A stretch of DNA of 64,000 nt from CAWCDJ01 sp963794265 (GTDB lineage: Bacteria > Acidobacteriota > Terriglobia > Bryobacterales > Bryobacteraceae), in contig CAWCDJ010000003.1 of the NCBI GenBank assembly GCA_963794265.1, positions 496,001 to 560,000 of the forward strand, read 5' to 3'. How positions within the stretch are numbered: the stretch's first letter is position 1; each line of letters begins with the position of its first letter. The translations under genes and the position numbers were made by a program. Of this stretch, positions 42,027 to 51,460 are shown piece by piece. The notes under the pieces are model-generated. The model was not told the DNA's origin, searched no databases, and saw nothing but the letters and a program-made list of their open reading frames with translations.

Positions 42027-43454
42027 GTGAAGACTAAGTGGAAGGTGACTATTGCCATCGGAGCCGTGGCTGTCGCTGCGATCGGGGTCTATGCCAGCAC
42101 GGTAATCAGTAAACGCGGCATTGTTACGGTCCAGACCGGCAAGGCCGTGCGCCAGGATCTGACCAGCCTGGTAACGGCTTCAGGCGAGATTAAACCCAAG
42201 AATTACATTAATATAGGCGCTAACGCCGTCGGCGATATTACGGAACTTCTGGTCAAAGAGGGTGACCACGTTCGCAAGGGCCAGTTGCTGGCCAAAATCG
42301 AGGATGTGCAGCCGGAGGCCGACGTTCAGGCGCAAAGAGCCAGCGTGGCCTCGTCGGAAGCCGATTCCGCGGCTGCCGAAGCCGGCCTGAAGGCTTCCGA
42401 CGAAAATCTGGCCACCATGAAGGCCGGCCTGGACCACGATCACGCCGACCTCGCCCGCATGAAGGCCGACTTGGATCGCGCCCAGGCTCTCTATGACGAG
42501 AAGCTCATGGCACTGCAGGATTTCGAGTTGAAGAAATTCACCTACCAGGCCCAGGAAGCTGCCGTAAAGGAATCCGAGGCCCGCATCACCCAGGCGCGAG
42601 CCCAGCGCGAGCAGACCGCCGCCCAGTTGGCTTCCGCCCAGAAGCGGGTTGCCATGGCCAAGGCCAACCTGGTCCGGTTCGACGACGTATTGAACAAGCA
42701 CAGCTCTTATGCTCCGCTCGATGGCGTCGTCACCAATCTTCCGGTACGGGCCGGCGAGACCGTGGTCCCCGGGCTCCAGAACCAGAGCGGAACCCTCATC
42801 ATGACCATCGCGGACATGTCCCTGATCACCGCGGAAGTCAAAGTGGATGAGACGGATATCGTCAACGTCGCGCTCGGCCAGCCGGCTGAAATCACCATCG
42901 ACGCCATCCCCAACAAGACTTTCAAGGGTCACGTCACCGAGATCGGCAATACCGCGATTCTGAGGTCCACCGGCGTGGCGGCCTCCCAGAGCGCCATCTC
43001 GAGCCAGGAAGCCAAGGATTTCAAAGTGGTCGTCGCGCTCGACAACCCCCCCGATGAAATTCGTCCCGGACTCTCTTGCACGGCGAAGATAACCACAGCC
43101 ACCCGCCAGAACGTCTTAACAATTCCGATTCAGGCGCTGACCGTCCGTCAGAAGGGCGATCTCGAGGTAAAGCCCCCCAAGACCGGAGGCGGCGCCCAGG
43201 CGGCTACCAGGCCCGATCCGGCTGCGGAGAAGGCGAAGAAAGAAGAGATTCAGGGCGTGTTTGTGGTGGAAGGCGGCAAGGCCGTATTCCATAAGGTCGA
43301 TACAGGAATTACCGGAGCAACCGATATCGAGGTCACCAGCGGCCTGAAGAACGGCGACGAGATCGTCACCGGCACCTACCAGGTGATCCGGACCATCAAG
43401 AACCAGACCCAGGTCAAAGTGGACAACAAGGCTCCGGGACAGCAGACGACTTAG
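42027..43454 (+). CDS. MacA/HlyD-type periplasmic adaptor
   Basis: 475 residues, GTG start after GGGGAG. N-terminal membrane anchor (VTIAIGAVAVAAIGVYAS). Order of parts: barrel-sandwich half GANAVGDITELLVKEGDHVRKG, long alpha-helical hairpin (about 95-225, rich in Ala, Glu, Lys), second half YAPLDGVVTNLPVRAGETV, and beta-barrel and membrane-proximal domains with ITIDAIPNKTFKGHV. The Lys/Pro/Gly-rich insert near residues 375-410 is unusual. It would connect an inner-membrane ABC exporter to an outer-membrane channel. The ATPase follows 18 bases downstream but no permease does. Confidence 0.88.
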   Translation: MKTKWKVTIAIGAVAVAAIGVYASTVISKRGIVTVQTGKAVRQDLTSLVTASGEIKPKNYINIGANAVGDITELLVKEGDHVRKGQLLAKIEDVQPEADVQAQRASVASSEADSAAAEAGLKASDENLATMKAGLDHDHADLARMKADLDRAQALYDEKLMALQDFELKKFTYQAQEAAVKESEARITQARAQREQTAAQLASAQKRVAMAKANLVRFDDVLNKHSSYAPLDGVVTNLPVRAGETVVPGLQNQSGTLIMTIADMSLITAEVKVDETDIVNVALGQPAEITIDAIPNKTFKGHVTEIGNTAILRSTGVAASQSAISSQEAKDFKVVVALDNPPDEIRPGLSCTAKITTATRQNVLTIPIQALTVRQKGDLEVKPPKTGGGAQAATRPDPAAEKAKKEEIQGVFVVEGGKAVFHKVDTGITGATDIEVTSGLKNGDEIVTGTYQVIRTIKNQTQVKVDNKAPGQQTT

Positions 43455-43472
43455 AAACGAGAAACGACTTCC

Positions 43473-44213
43473 ATGGCAACGGCAGTAGAAAAGGAACTCA
43501 TCCAGCGCGGCGAGCAACTCAAGCGGGACGGCATCGTTATCCGCACCTACGATCTCTGGAAGACCTACATCATGGGGGACCAGGAGATCCACGCGGTATC
43601 GGGCGTGGACATCGAAATCAAGCGCGGCGAGTACGTCGCGATCATGGGTCCTTCCGGTTCCGGCAAGTCCACCCTGATGAACCTGATCGGCTGCCTCGAT
43701 ACCCCCACCAGGGGCCAGTACTACATCAACGGCAACCTGGTCAGCGAGATGACCGACGACGAGCTGGCGCGCATCCGCAACAAGGAAATCGGTTTCGTTT
43801 TTCAGACGTTCAACCTGCTGCCGCGCGCCACCTCGCTGCACAACGTCGAACTCCCCCTGATCTATTCCGGGATTCCCTCCGAGAAGCGGCTCGAAATGGC
43901 CAAGCAGGCTATGAAGCAGGTGGATCTCGACCGCCGCATGCACCACAAGCCGAATGAGCTCTCGGGGGGACAGCGCCAGCGCGTCGCGATCGCCCGGGCG
44001 TTGGTGAACAATCCCTCGATCCTGCTGGCGGACGAGCCCACCGGCAACCTCGACACCGCCACCGGCAATGAGATCATGGCGCTGTTCGAGCGCCTCTACC
44101 AGCAGGGCAACACCATCGTGCTGGTCACCCACGAGCACGACATCGCCATGCACGCCCACCGCATCATTCACGTCCGTGACGGCAAAGTCGAGAAAGACGA
44201 GCGCATCCAGTAG
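43473..44213 (+). CDS. MacB-type ABC ATPase
   Basis: 246 residues. Walker A MGPSGSGKST, Q loop VFQTFNLLPRATS, signature LSGGQRQRVAIARAL, Walker B ILLADEPTGNLD, switch His VTHEHD. Preceded by the adaptor gene and followed by a terminator, so the two-gene operon lacks the permease that such ATPases need. A permease encoded elsewhere, perhaps an orphan one, must be assumed. Confidence 0.92.
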   Translation: MATAVEKELIQRGEQLKRDGIVIRTYDLWKTYIMGDQEIHAVSGVDIEIKRGEYVAIMGPSGSGKSTLMNLIGCLDTPTRGQYYINGNLVSEMTDDELARIRNKEIGFVFQTFNLLPRATSLHNVELPLIYSGIPSEKRLEMAKQAMKQVDLDRRMHHKPNELSGGQRQRVAIARALVNNPSILLADEPTGNLDTATGNEIMALFERLYQQGNTIVLVTHEHDIAMHAHRIIHVRDGKVEKDERIQ

Positions 44214-44234
44214 GGTAGACCTTCCGGTCTGCCC
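44213..44234. terminator. Terminator after the adaptor/ATPase operon
   Basis: GGGTAGACC and GGTCTGCCC pair (one G-T) around TTC C, followed by ATTTCTTT on the plus strand. It sits between convergent genes and may serve both. Confidence 0.7.
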
Positions 44235-44240
44235 ATTTCT

Positions 44241-44957
44241 TTAAGGCACCACCTTGGCGATCAGCACCAGGAACAGCGCCTTCTCCGGCCCATCCAGGCT
44301 GCTGCGCCCCACCACTAACTTCTGCCCCTCTTTCACGTCCACGACGTCGGTGGAAATCCCCGTGTCCACATAGTTGATCTTGTTGGGCCCATCCGCAACC
44401 GGGTTGCGCACACCCGCATGAAGCCGGTCCAGCCGGATCATCCCATTCCCCTCCAGACTCGCCGATTGGATTCGGAACGTGGTGAACCGCGAGCCGAATT
44501 GTCCACTAGTCTCCGCACCCGTCCCCGTCCGCGTCTGAATCGACAGCACATCCAGCAGCCCGTAGTTCTTAAATGGGAACGTGCTCTTCAGCGTCGCGAC
44601 CGTGCTCTCCAATTCCTTGGGGATCGGGTTGGTGCCCGCCGTCGTCTGGTCCGTTCCAGTCACGAAGTAAACCGTCAGTTCGATATCTTTCTGTGCCGCG
44701 CCGGGCACGTCCAACTGCCGGATGGCGTCCTCTGCGGTCATGACATTGGCCCGCTTGCCGGACAATGCGATTACCTTCAATCGCGGGTCGGCCCTGGTCA
44801 TAACGCCGAAATCAACGAGCAGACCCTGAACTGCTCTGGGGTCAACATACTTGAGCGTGATCAGCTTCTGAACTGTCTCGTTCGGATCCTGCGCCGGCGC
44901 CGGTTGCGCCCCGAGCGACGACAGGGCCAATGCAGCAAACAAGAAGAGCTTTTTCAT
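44241..44957 (-). CDS. Exported protein with secretin N-terminal (NolW-like) domain
   Basis: About 238 residues from ATG at 44955-44957, giving signal peptide KKLFLFAALALSSLGAQPAPA. Residues 30-90 show the secretin N-domain pattern VQKLITLKYVDPRAVQGLL then ANVMTAEDAIRQLDVPG. The remainder is beta-rich (IELTVYFVTGTDQT, LVVGRSSLDGPEKALFLVLI) and lacks the secretin pore. It is the third gene of the sigma/anti-sigma operon (1 base after the anti-sigma gene). Confidence 0.7.
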   Translation of the reverse strand: MKKLFLFAALALSSLGAQPAPAQDPNETVQKLITLKYVDPRAVQGLLVDFGVMTRADPRLKVIALSGKRANVMTAEDAIRQLDVPGAAQKDIELTVYFVTGTDQTTAGTNPIPKELESTVATLKSTFPFKNYGLLDVLSIQTRTGTGAETSGQFGSRFTTFRIQSASLEGNGMIRLDRLHAGVRNPVADGPNKINYVDTGISTDVVDVKEGQKLVVGRSSLDGPEKALFLVLIAKVVP

Positions 44958-44958
44958 C

Positions 44959-45471
44959 TCAATATCCTTTCGTTTCCGCAATCCAATAAATCACCACGTC
45001 CGGGTTGTCGGTCACCAGCTTGATCAGAAGCGGTTCGGTCCTGGCGCGCGTCTCGGCCGCGGGGCGAACCCCAGGCTTCGCCCGCTTCGGGATCACGAAG
45101 GCCTCGGGCGGCGCGGCGGGCACCCTTACCAGCGCGACCGGCGGAGGAGGAACCGGTTGCCGCTCCGCCCCCACCAACAGCACCAGCGCTAAAGCCGCGG
45201 CTGCCGTTCCCACGAACCCGCACACCCATGCGAACCGCCGCCGGGCCGCCACCCGCTCCATGACCCGAGCGCGCACCGCCGTGAACGCGGCTTCCGATGG
45301 CAAATCCGCATCAGCCTCGCGCAACGTTTCGAGCGCCTGCCGCACCCCGCTCGCAAACACCCGGCACCCCGCGCATTCCCCCAGGTGCCGTTCGACGCGG
45401 TACGCCTCTTCCGCCGCCAGGTCCCCACCGGCATAGAGCGCCACCCGCTCTTCCCACTCCGCACAGTTCAT
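44959..45471 (-). CDS. Anti-sigma factor with zinc-binding N-terminus
   Basis: 170 residues. N-terminal ZAS-type motif: MNCAEWEERVALYAGGDL, HLGECAGCRVF with HxxxCxxC. One transmembrane helix (about 82-102, FVGTAAAALALVLLVGA), then a periplasmic Pro/Ala-rich part ending PDVVIYWIAETKGY. It should hold the partner sigma factor at the membrane until a signal is received. Overlaps the sigma gene by ATGA. Confidence 0.88.
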   Translation of the reverse strand: MNCAEWEERVALYAGGDLAAEEAYRVERHLGECAGCRVFASGVRQALETLREADADLPSEAAFTAVRARVMERVAARRRFAWVCGFVGTAAAALALVLLVGAERQPVPPPPVALVRVPAAPPEAFVIPKRAKPGVRPAAETRARTEPLLIKLVTDNPDVVIYWIAETKGY

Positions 45472-46019
45472 GACCGCCTCCGGAAATACCGCTCCATGAA
45501 ATCTTTTACCTTGAGCCGGGCCCGCGCGACCTGCGACCGCACCGTGGCTTCGCTCGACCCCAGCACCCGCGCCACCTCCACCGTCGAGAGCCCCTCCAGG
45601 TCGCGCAGCACCAGCGCCGCGCGCTCTTTCTCCGGCAGCATCCGCAGGCTGAGCGCCAGCACCCGGCGCCGTTCCGCCTCGGCGCTGATCTGCTGGGGGT
45701 CGCTTGCGCCGTCCGTCAGGTCGCCTGCGTCTTCCACCGCTACGGCGGCTCCGCGTTTGCGCCGCAGATCGTGGCAGACGTTCACCGTCACCCGGTACAG
45801 CCAGCTCGCAAGGCCACCCGCCTGGATTTTCCGCAAGTTCCTGTATAGACGGAAGAAGACTTCCTGCGAGGCGTCCTGGGCATCGCCCGCGTCGTCCAAC
45901 ATGCGGAGCGCGGTGGCCATGACCAGGCGCTCGTATTGCCGCATGAGCTGCTCGAACGCCGCCACGTCGCCTGCTTGCGCGGCTTCGAGTACCGTCGAAG
46001 GCTCTTGCGGGCTGTCCAT
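45468..46019 (-). CDS. ECF-type RNA polymerase sigma factor
   Basis: 183 residues from ATG at 46017-46019 (frame open to 46055). Region 2: RMLDDAGDAQDASQEVFFRL then WLYRVTVNVCHDLRRKR; region 4: LPEKERAALVLRDLEGLSTV then ARVLGSSEATVRSQVARARL with the -35-recognition HTH. Cognate anti-sigma follows with ATGA overlap. Regulon unknown; divergent from the decarboxylase gene by 110 bases, which might be a target. Confidence 0.92.
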   Translation of the reverse strand: MDSPQEPSTVLEAAQAGDVAAFEQLMRQYERLVMATALRMLDDAGDAQDASQEVFFRLYRNLRKIQAGGLASWLYRVTVNVCHDLRRKRGAAVAVEDAGDLTDGASDPQQISAEAERRRVLALSLRMLPEKERAALVLRDLEGLSTVEVARVLGSSEATVRSQVARARLKVKDFMERYFRRRS

Positions 46020-46129
46020 CGGGCCGGCCGTTGCCAGGATCGCCAGGGCTCTCATCCTCTCACCAGATAGAACTGCCCCGGGGGCTCAAATGTGGATGCG
46101 AAATTTGCTGGTACTCTGAACGTTCGGTT

Positions 46130-47581
46130 ATGTGTGACAAACTGGCGCTGCCGCCGGACGACTTTCGCGCTATGGGCAGCGACGCCCTCGACCTGATCGC
46201 CGCCTACTATCAGGGGTTGCCCTCGCGCCCCCTGCTCCAGCCCACCAGTTCCGCCCAGCTCCGCACGATGCTCGGGGAACCGCTGCCGCGATCCGGCACG
46301 GAGTTCTGCGGTATCCTCAAGACCTTCGAAGAAGTCATCGTCCGCTACAGCCGTCACAACGGCCATCCGCGGTTTTTCGGATACGTAGCTTCACCCGGGA
46401 CGCCCATCGCTTCGATCGGCGGCCTGCTCGCCGCCGCGCTCAATATCAACGTGACCGCCTGGCGTTCTGCCCCCGCGGCCGCCGAGTTGGAGCACGTCAC
46501 CATCGGCTGGCTCAAGGAAATGCTGGGCTACCCGGCCGAAGCCGCCGGCCTGTTCACCAGCGGCGGGTCGATGGCGAATTTCGCAGCCCTGGCGGCCGCC
46601 CGCAGCGCCCGCGCCGGGGTAGACGTGGTGCGCGACGGCGTGGCCGCGGCCGGCCGGCCGATGTGCGTCTATGTCTCTGAGGAGGGCCACTTCTCGGTGG
46701 CCAAAGCCGCCGGAATGCTCGGAATCGGCGAGGCCAATGTCCGCTCGGTGCGGACCGACGCCCGGCTGCGGATCGACCTTTCCGATCTGGAGCGCCGGAT
46801 CGCCGCGGATACCGCCGCCGGGCGCCTTCCCTTCTGCGTCGTGGCCAACGCCGGAACCACCGCCAGCGGCGCCTTCGACCCTATCCGCGAGATCGCCGAG
46901 GTCGCCCGCCGCCACCATCTGTGGCTGCATGTCGACGCGGCGTACGGAGGTTTCGCGGCCCTGGCGCCTTCCGCCCGCCCCTTGTTCGCGGGCATCGAAG
47001 CCGCCGATTCCGTCGTGCTCGATCCGCACAAGTGGCTGTACCTGCCCGTAGGCTGCGGCTGTGTGCTCTACCGCGACCCCGCCACCGCCCGAGCCGCATT
47101 CGGCCACGACGCCGACTACACCCGCCCCCTCGGCTTGGAACATGACGAAGCCTTCGCCTTTTGGGACTACGGCCCCGAGCTCTCACGCCCCTTCCGCGCG
47201 CTGGATGTCTGGCTGCTGATCAAATTCGCCGGCGCCGCCGCTCTGGGCCAGGCCATCGAGCGCAACATCGCCTGCGCGAAACACCTGGAGCGCCTGGTCG
47301 ACCAAAGCGGCGATTTCGAGATGCTCGCGCCCGTGGAGCTGTCGGTCTTCTGCTTCCGCCACAAGCCGAAGGGCTTCGCCGGCGATCTGAATCGGTGGAA
47401 CGAGCGCATTCTGCTGGAGTTACAGCGCTCCGGAGGCAGCTATCTCTCGAATGCCATGGTGCGGGGATGTTTCGCCCTCCGCGGGTGCGTGTTGAACTAC
47501 CGCACCACGGAGCGCGATATGGAAATACTGTTGGAAGACGTGCGGCGCGCCGCCCGCTTCATAACCGCAACAGAGCCGTGA
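46130..47581 (+). CDS. Group II PLP-dependent decarboxylase (aromatic amino acid type)
   Basis: 483 residues from ATG at 46130; the frame is open to 46031. Fold-type I PLP enzyme: HPRFFGYVASPGTPIASIGG, SAPAAAELEHVTIGWLKEM, FTSGGSMANFAALAAAR, CVVANAGTTASGAFDPIREI, HVDAAYGGFAAL, and DPHKWLYLPVGCG with the PLP-binding Lys (position about 305). It converts an aromatic or related L-amino acid to its amine plus CO2; substrate not determined by sequence. Convergent with gyrB, separated by a hairpin. Confidence 0.88.
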   Translation: MCDKLALPPDDFRAMGSDALDLIAAYYQGLPSRPLLQPTSSAQLRTMLGEPLPRSGTEFCGILKTFEEVIVRYSRHNGHPRFFGYVASPGTPIASIGGLLAAALNINVTAWRSAPAAAELEHVTIGWLKEMLGYPAEAAGLFTSGGSMANFAALAAARSARAGVDVVRDGVAAAGRPMCVYVSEEGHFSVAKAAGMLGIGEANVRSVRTDARLRIDLSDLERRIAADTAAGRLPFCVVANAGTTASGAFDPIREIAEVARRHHLWLHVDAAYGGFAALAPSARPLFAGIEAADSVVLDPHKWLYLPVGCGCVLYRDPATARAAFGHDADYTRPLGLEHDEAFAFWDYGPELSRPFRALDVWLLIKFAGAAALGQAIERNIACAKHLERLVDQSGDFEMLAPVELSVFCFRHKPKGFAGDLNRWNERILLELQRSGGSYLSNAMVRGCFALRGCVLNYRTTERDMEILLEDVRRAARFITATEP

Positions 47582-47640
47582 CCGTAAGCGGGCTGCAAGT
47601 CAAGCTGCCTTGCCCGCTCCCTCCACGGTCGCGGCTCTGT
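47570..47640. terminator. Long inverted repeat, bidirectional terminator between decarboxylase and gyrB
   Basis: ACAGAGCCGTGACCGT (47570-47585) pairs with ACGGTCGCGGCTCTGT (47625-47640), with one G-T pair, and inside it AGCGGG (47587-47592) pairs with CCCGCT (47613-47618). The arms are the dispersed repeat also seen at 32841, 39487 and 56277. It begins inside the last codons of the decarboxylase and ends next to the gyrB stop. Confidence 0.75.
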
Positions 47641-47641
47641 G

Positions 47642-50086
47642 CTACACGTCCAGGTTCTTGACGTCCAGCGCGTTCTCTTCGATGAATTTGCGCCGGCTCT
47701 CCACGTCTTCGCCCATCAGCGTGGAGAACATGATCTCGCTCTCGTCCAGGTCTTCGAGCTTGACCACCAGCAGGGTGCGCTTGTCCGGGTTCATGGTGGT
47801 GTCGGCCAACTGCTCGGCGTTCATCTCACCGAGGCCTTTGTAGCGCTGCACCGAAGCGTCGCGCTTGCCCTCGTCTTTCACGTAGTCGAGCAGTTCGATC
47901 CAATTCGGCTGCGGCGTGCGGTGCTCGCCCTTCACCACCACGAAGGGCGGCTCGTTGTAGCGCGCGATGGTGCGCGCCAGCGTGCGGAAGCGGCGGTATT
48001 CCGGTTGCGAAGCGAGCGTCAATCCGATGGGCCGCTCGGCGTTGGTCGAGTCATGGTACACCACGGCCCATGCCGAGTGCTCCTCGTCGCGGCGCATTTC
48101 CGGGTTCAGCCCGAGCTTCTTCATGGCTTCGAACACCGGCTTGAGGTTGATCTCTTCCTGAAACTCCGCCTTGTGATCGATGCGCAGTTCGATATTCGAA
48201 AGCACCTCCACCACGCGCGGGTCCCGCAGGCGCCGCACCACCTTGTGGAACATCTGCTCGTACTCGTCCAGGTTCATCAGGAACGTCCGCAGTTCCTGGC
48301 CCTCCAGGACGGCTTTAGCGGCGGAGCCGTTGCCCGGCGAATGAATCTCCAGTTGGAGGTTCTCCGTCGCCCGGCGCATGATCTCCCTGGTGAATTCCTT
48401 CTCGTCCTTGATGTACTTCTCGCTCTTGCCCTTCTTGATGCGATAGAGCGGTGGCTGCGCGATGTAGACGCGGTCGCGCTTGATCAGTTCCTGCATGTGG
48501 CGGAAAAAGAAGGTGAGCAGCAGCGTGCGGATGTGCGAACCGTCCACGTCCGCATCCGTCATGATGATGATTTTGCCGTAGCGCAGTTTGGCGGCGTCGA
48601 AATCGTCCTTACCGATCCCCGTGCCGAGCGCGCTGATCATGGCGCGGATTTCTTCGTGGCCCAGCATCTTGTCGTAGCGGGCCTTTTCCACGTTGAGGAT
48701 CTTGCCCTTGAGCGGCAGGATCGCCTGGAACCGGCGGTCGCGGCCCTGTTTGGCCGTGCCTCCGGCCGATTCGCCCTCCACCAGGAACAACTCGCAGCGC
48801 TCCGGGTCGCGCTCCTGGCAATCCGCCAGCTTGTGCGGCATTCCGCCCGATTCGAGGGCCCCTTTGCGCCGCGTCAGGTCGCGCGCCTTGCGCGCCGCTT
48901 CACGGGCGCGGGACGCTTCGATGGCTTTGCCGACGATCTTGCGCCCCACCGGGGAGTTCTTATCGAAAAACTCACTCAGCTTCTCGTTGACGAACTGCGT
49001 CATGTAGCCGGCGATATCGCTGTTCAGTTTGCCCTTGGTCTGCCCTTCGAACTGCGGCTGCGGCACTTTAACGCTTACCACCGCAGTGAGGCCCTCGCGA
49101 ACATCGTCGCCGCTCAGGTTCTCCTTCACATCCTTGAACAGCCCCTGCTGCTGCCCGAAGGCGTTGATGGTGCGCGTGAGCGCCGTGCGAAAGCCGGTGA
49201 GGTGCGTGCCGCCATCGACGGTGTTGATGTTGTTGGCGAAGCTCGACACGTTCTCCGAGTAGCCGTCGTTGTACTGCAGCGCCACTTCCATGGTCAACGT
49301 GCCGCCATTGGGAAGGTCGCGGTCGGCCTCGAAGTGGATGGGCTTCTCGTGCAGCACCTGCTTGCCGCGGTTGAGGAGCTTGACGAATTCCGCGATGCCC
49401 CCGCTGAACTGGTACTCGTTCACCTTCTCGGGGTCCGTCCGCTCGTCGGTCAGGACGATCTTCAGCCCCTTGTTCAGAAACGCCATTTGCCGCAGGCGCG
49501 TGGCCAGGGTGTCGTAATTGAAAACCGACGTCTCCATGATGGAGCTGTCGGCTTTGAAAGTGACACGCGTGCCGGTCTTCCGCCCGGCCCGGCCGGCCTT
49601 GGCCAGCGGGGCTTTCGGAATGCCGCAGGAATACTCCTGCTGCCAGGTGTAGCCGTCGCGCCAGATTTCGAGCTCCAGCCGTTCGGAGAGCGCATTCACG
49701 CAGCTCACGCCTACGCCATGGAGGCCGCCAGAGACCTTATAGCTTTTCGAATCGAACTTGCCGCCGGCGTGGAGCTTGGTCATGACCACCTGCGCCGCCG
49801 AAACGCCTTCCTCCTCGTGCAGATCCACGGGGATTCCGCGGCCGTTGTCGATCACCGTGACGGAATTGTCGTCGTGAATCGTGACGGTGATCTCGGTGCA
49901 GTATCCCGCCAGAGCCTCGTCGACGGAATTATCGACGACCTCGTAAACCAGGTGGTGCAGCCCCATTTCGCCCGTCGAACCGATATACATCGCCGGCCGC
50001 AGACGCACCGCCTCCAGTCCTTCGAGCACTTTGATACTCGTGGAATCGTAGACTCCCGTGGAGCCGGTATTTACATCGTTTGCCAT
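47642..50086 (-). CDS. gyrB: DNA gyrase subunit B
   Basis: 814 residues. ATPase half of the type II topoisomerase. GHKL motifs: YEVVDNSVDEALAGYC, VIDNGRGIPVDLHEEEG, GGLHGVGVSCVNALSE; Toprim EGESAGGTAKQGRDRRFQAI with the DxD (MTDADVDGSHIRTL). C-terminal RYKGLGEMNAEQLADTTM. It relaxes positive supercoils near the origin with GyrA. Third gene of the dnaA-dnaN-gyrB series, 22 bases after dnaN. Confidence 0.97.
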   Translation of the reverse strand: MANDVNTGSTGVYDSTSIKVLEGLEAVRLRPAMYIGSTGEMGLHHLVYEVVDNSVDEALAGYCTEITVTIHDDNSVTVIDNGRGIPVDLHEEEGVSAAQVVMTKLHAGGKFDSKSYKVSGGLHGVGVSCVNALSERLELEIWRDGYTWQQEYSCGIPKAPLAKAGRAGRKTGTRVTFKADSSIMETSVFNYDTLATRLRQMAFLNKGLKIVLTDERTDPEKVNEYQFSGGIAEFVKLLNRGKQVLHEKPIHFEADRDLPNGGTLTMEVALQYNDGYSENVSSFANNINTVDGGTHLTGFRTALTRTINAFGQQQGLFKDVKENLSGDDVREGLTAVVSVKVPQPQFEGQTKGKLNSDIAGYMTQFVNEKLSEFFDKNSPVGRKIVGKAIEASRAREAARKARDLTRRKGALESGGMPHKLADCQERDPERCELFLVEGESAGGTAKQGRDRRFQAILPLKGKILNVEKARYDKMLGHEEIRAMISALGTGIGKDDFDAAKLRYGKIIIMTDADVDGSHIRTLLLTFFFRHMQELIKRDRVYIAQPPLYRIKKGKSEKYIKDEKEFTREIMRRATENLQLEIHSPGNGSAAKAVLEGQELRTFLMNLDEYEQMFHKVVRRLRDPRVVEVLSNIELRIDHKAEFQEEINLKPVFEAMKKLGLNPEMRRDEEHSAWAVVYHDSTNAERPIGLTLASQPEYRRFRTLARTIARYNEPPFVVVKGEHRTPQPNWIELLDYVKDEGKRDASVQRYKGLGEMNAEQLADTTMNPDKRTLLVVKLEDLDESEIMFSTLMGEDVESRRKFIEENALDVKNLDV

Positions 50087-50108
50087 AGATCCTTGCTTCG
50101 GTAATGCT

Positions 50109-51227
50109 TCAGATCCGCATCGGCATGACTACATACCGGTACTGATCCGTGATTCCTTCGCCCGCCGGCCGCATCTCGCCCGCGCTCTTCTGATCCTTGA
50201 GCTCGAACGATACGCAGCTTTGGGGAATCGCCCTTAAAAAATCGAGCAGGTACTGGGCGTTGAAGCCGATCTCGAGATCGGGCCCCTGATACTCGCTCGC
50301 AACGCTTTCCTCGCTTTCCCCCATTTCGACGGAGGATGAAAACACCCGCACTTCGCCGTTCGAAAACTGCACGCGAATCGCCCGCGAGCGCTCGTCGGCA
50401 AACTGCGCCACGCGTTCGATGGCCGAACGGATCTCGTCCTTCTGCAACCTCGCCGAAAGGGTGTGGTCCTTCGGCAGCACACGCTCGTAGTCCGGAAAAT
50501 TGCCCGTCAATTTGCGCGTGATCAGCAGCCGGTGACCCACCTGGAAGAACAGGTGGTTGTCGTCGCCCGCAAAGATCGCCGTACCCTCCGGCCCCGCTTC
50601 GTCCGCCAGTTTCGTCAACTCCGCCATCGCCTTCTTGGGAACCAGCGCGCGGAACTGCTGGTCCACGGTCCCGCTCTCTTCGGCTGGAGCCTGCACGTAC
50701 GCCAGGCGGTGTCCGTCGGTCGCCACCATGGTGAGCCCTTCCGGACGCATCAGCAGCAGCGCTCCGTTGAGCGTGAACCGCGATTCTTCCATGGAGATCG
50801 CAAAACTGGTCCGCGAAATCATGGCGGCCAGCGTCTTCACCGGAATTTCCGCGATGCGCTCCGGCATGGCCGGAAGTTCCGGAAAACTCTCCCGCGACAT
50901 GCCCGCGATGCGCGTCCTCGACCGCCCGGCCGTGATACTGGCCCAGTGGTTCTCGAGGAACTTCATGTTCACATCGCCTTCCGGCAGCAGCCTGACATAA
51001 TCAAGCAATTTGCGCGCGGGTACCGTTCCCGCGCCTTCTTTCTTGATCCGGGCCGGGCATGAGCAGCGGATGCCCAGTTCCAGGTCGGTGGCTGTCAGCG
51101 TGATCCGATCTTCGGCAGCCTCCAACAACACATTCGACAGAATCGGAATCGTCGTCTTCTTCTCGACGACGCCCTGCGACAGACTCAGTTCTCGTACAAG
51201 ATCGGCTTTGCTGACCGTGAATTCCAT
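50109..51227 (-). CDS. dnaN: DNA polymerase III beta sliding clamp
   Basis: 372 residues. MEFTVSKADLVRELSLSQGV then LSNVLLEAAEDRITLTATDL is the first clamp domain; PTKK-like LVPKKAMAELTKLADEAG and the C-terminal YRYVVMPMRI are characteristic. It forms a dimer ring around DNA and binds Pol III and other clamp partners. 233 bases separate its start from the dnaA stop, a region with DnaA-box-like sites. Confidence 0.97.
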   Translation of the reverse strand: MEFTVSKADLVRELSLSQGVVEKKTTIPILSNVLLEAAEDRITLTATDLELGIRCSCPARIKKEGAGTVPARKLLDYVRLLPEGDVNMKFLENHWASITAGRSRTRIAGMSRESFPELPAMPERIAEIPVKTLAAMISRTSFAISMEESRFTLNGALLLMRPEGLTMVATDGHRLAYVQAPAEESGTVDQQFRALVPKKAMAELTKLADEAGPEGTAIFAGDDNHLFFQVGHRLLITRKLTGNFPDYERVLPKDHTLSARLQKDEIRSAIERVAQFADERSRAIRVQFSNGEVRVFSSSVEMGESEESVASEYQGPDLEIGFNAQYLLDFLRAIPQSCVSFELKDQKSAGEMRPAGEGITDQYRYVVMPMRI

Positions 51228-51460
51228 AGGGCCACAGCTCCTATTCTTTTCAGGCTGTATAGATGAGCACTATAAGAACCGTTATCATCGGGCCTGTGCA
51301 AACTGTTGAAGGCTATCTAAATTGTACTAAACTCAGCTACTTTGCGCCACTCGAACTTGAGGATTTGCGGTCTATGCCAGTCCCAAATCCAGCCCTGTAA
51401 CGCTTTTTACACAGTTTCCCTAAGGAGCTTTTCGAGGGATCTGTGCAAAAAACGAGAAGC
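51228..51460. other. dnaA-dnaN intergenic region, candidate part of oriC
   Basis: Contains two matches to TTWTNCACA: TTTTACACA at 51405-51413 and TTTTGCACA on the minus strand (51442-51450). An AT-richer patch lies at about 51310-51345. Bacterial origins commonly lie beside dnaA, often between dnaA and dnaN. GC skew and further boxes could not be measured by eye. Confidence 0.45.

Noticed and set aside
47639..50104. An 821-residue plus-strand frame antiparallel to gyrB
   Set aside because: High-GC genes produce long antisense open frames; the minus strand encodes all GyrB motifs.
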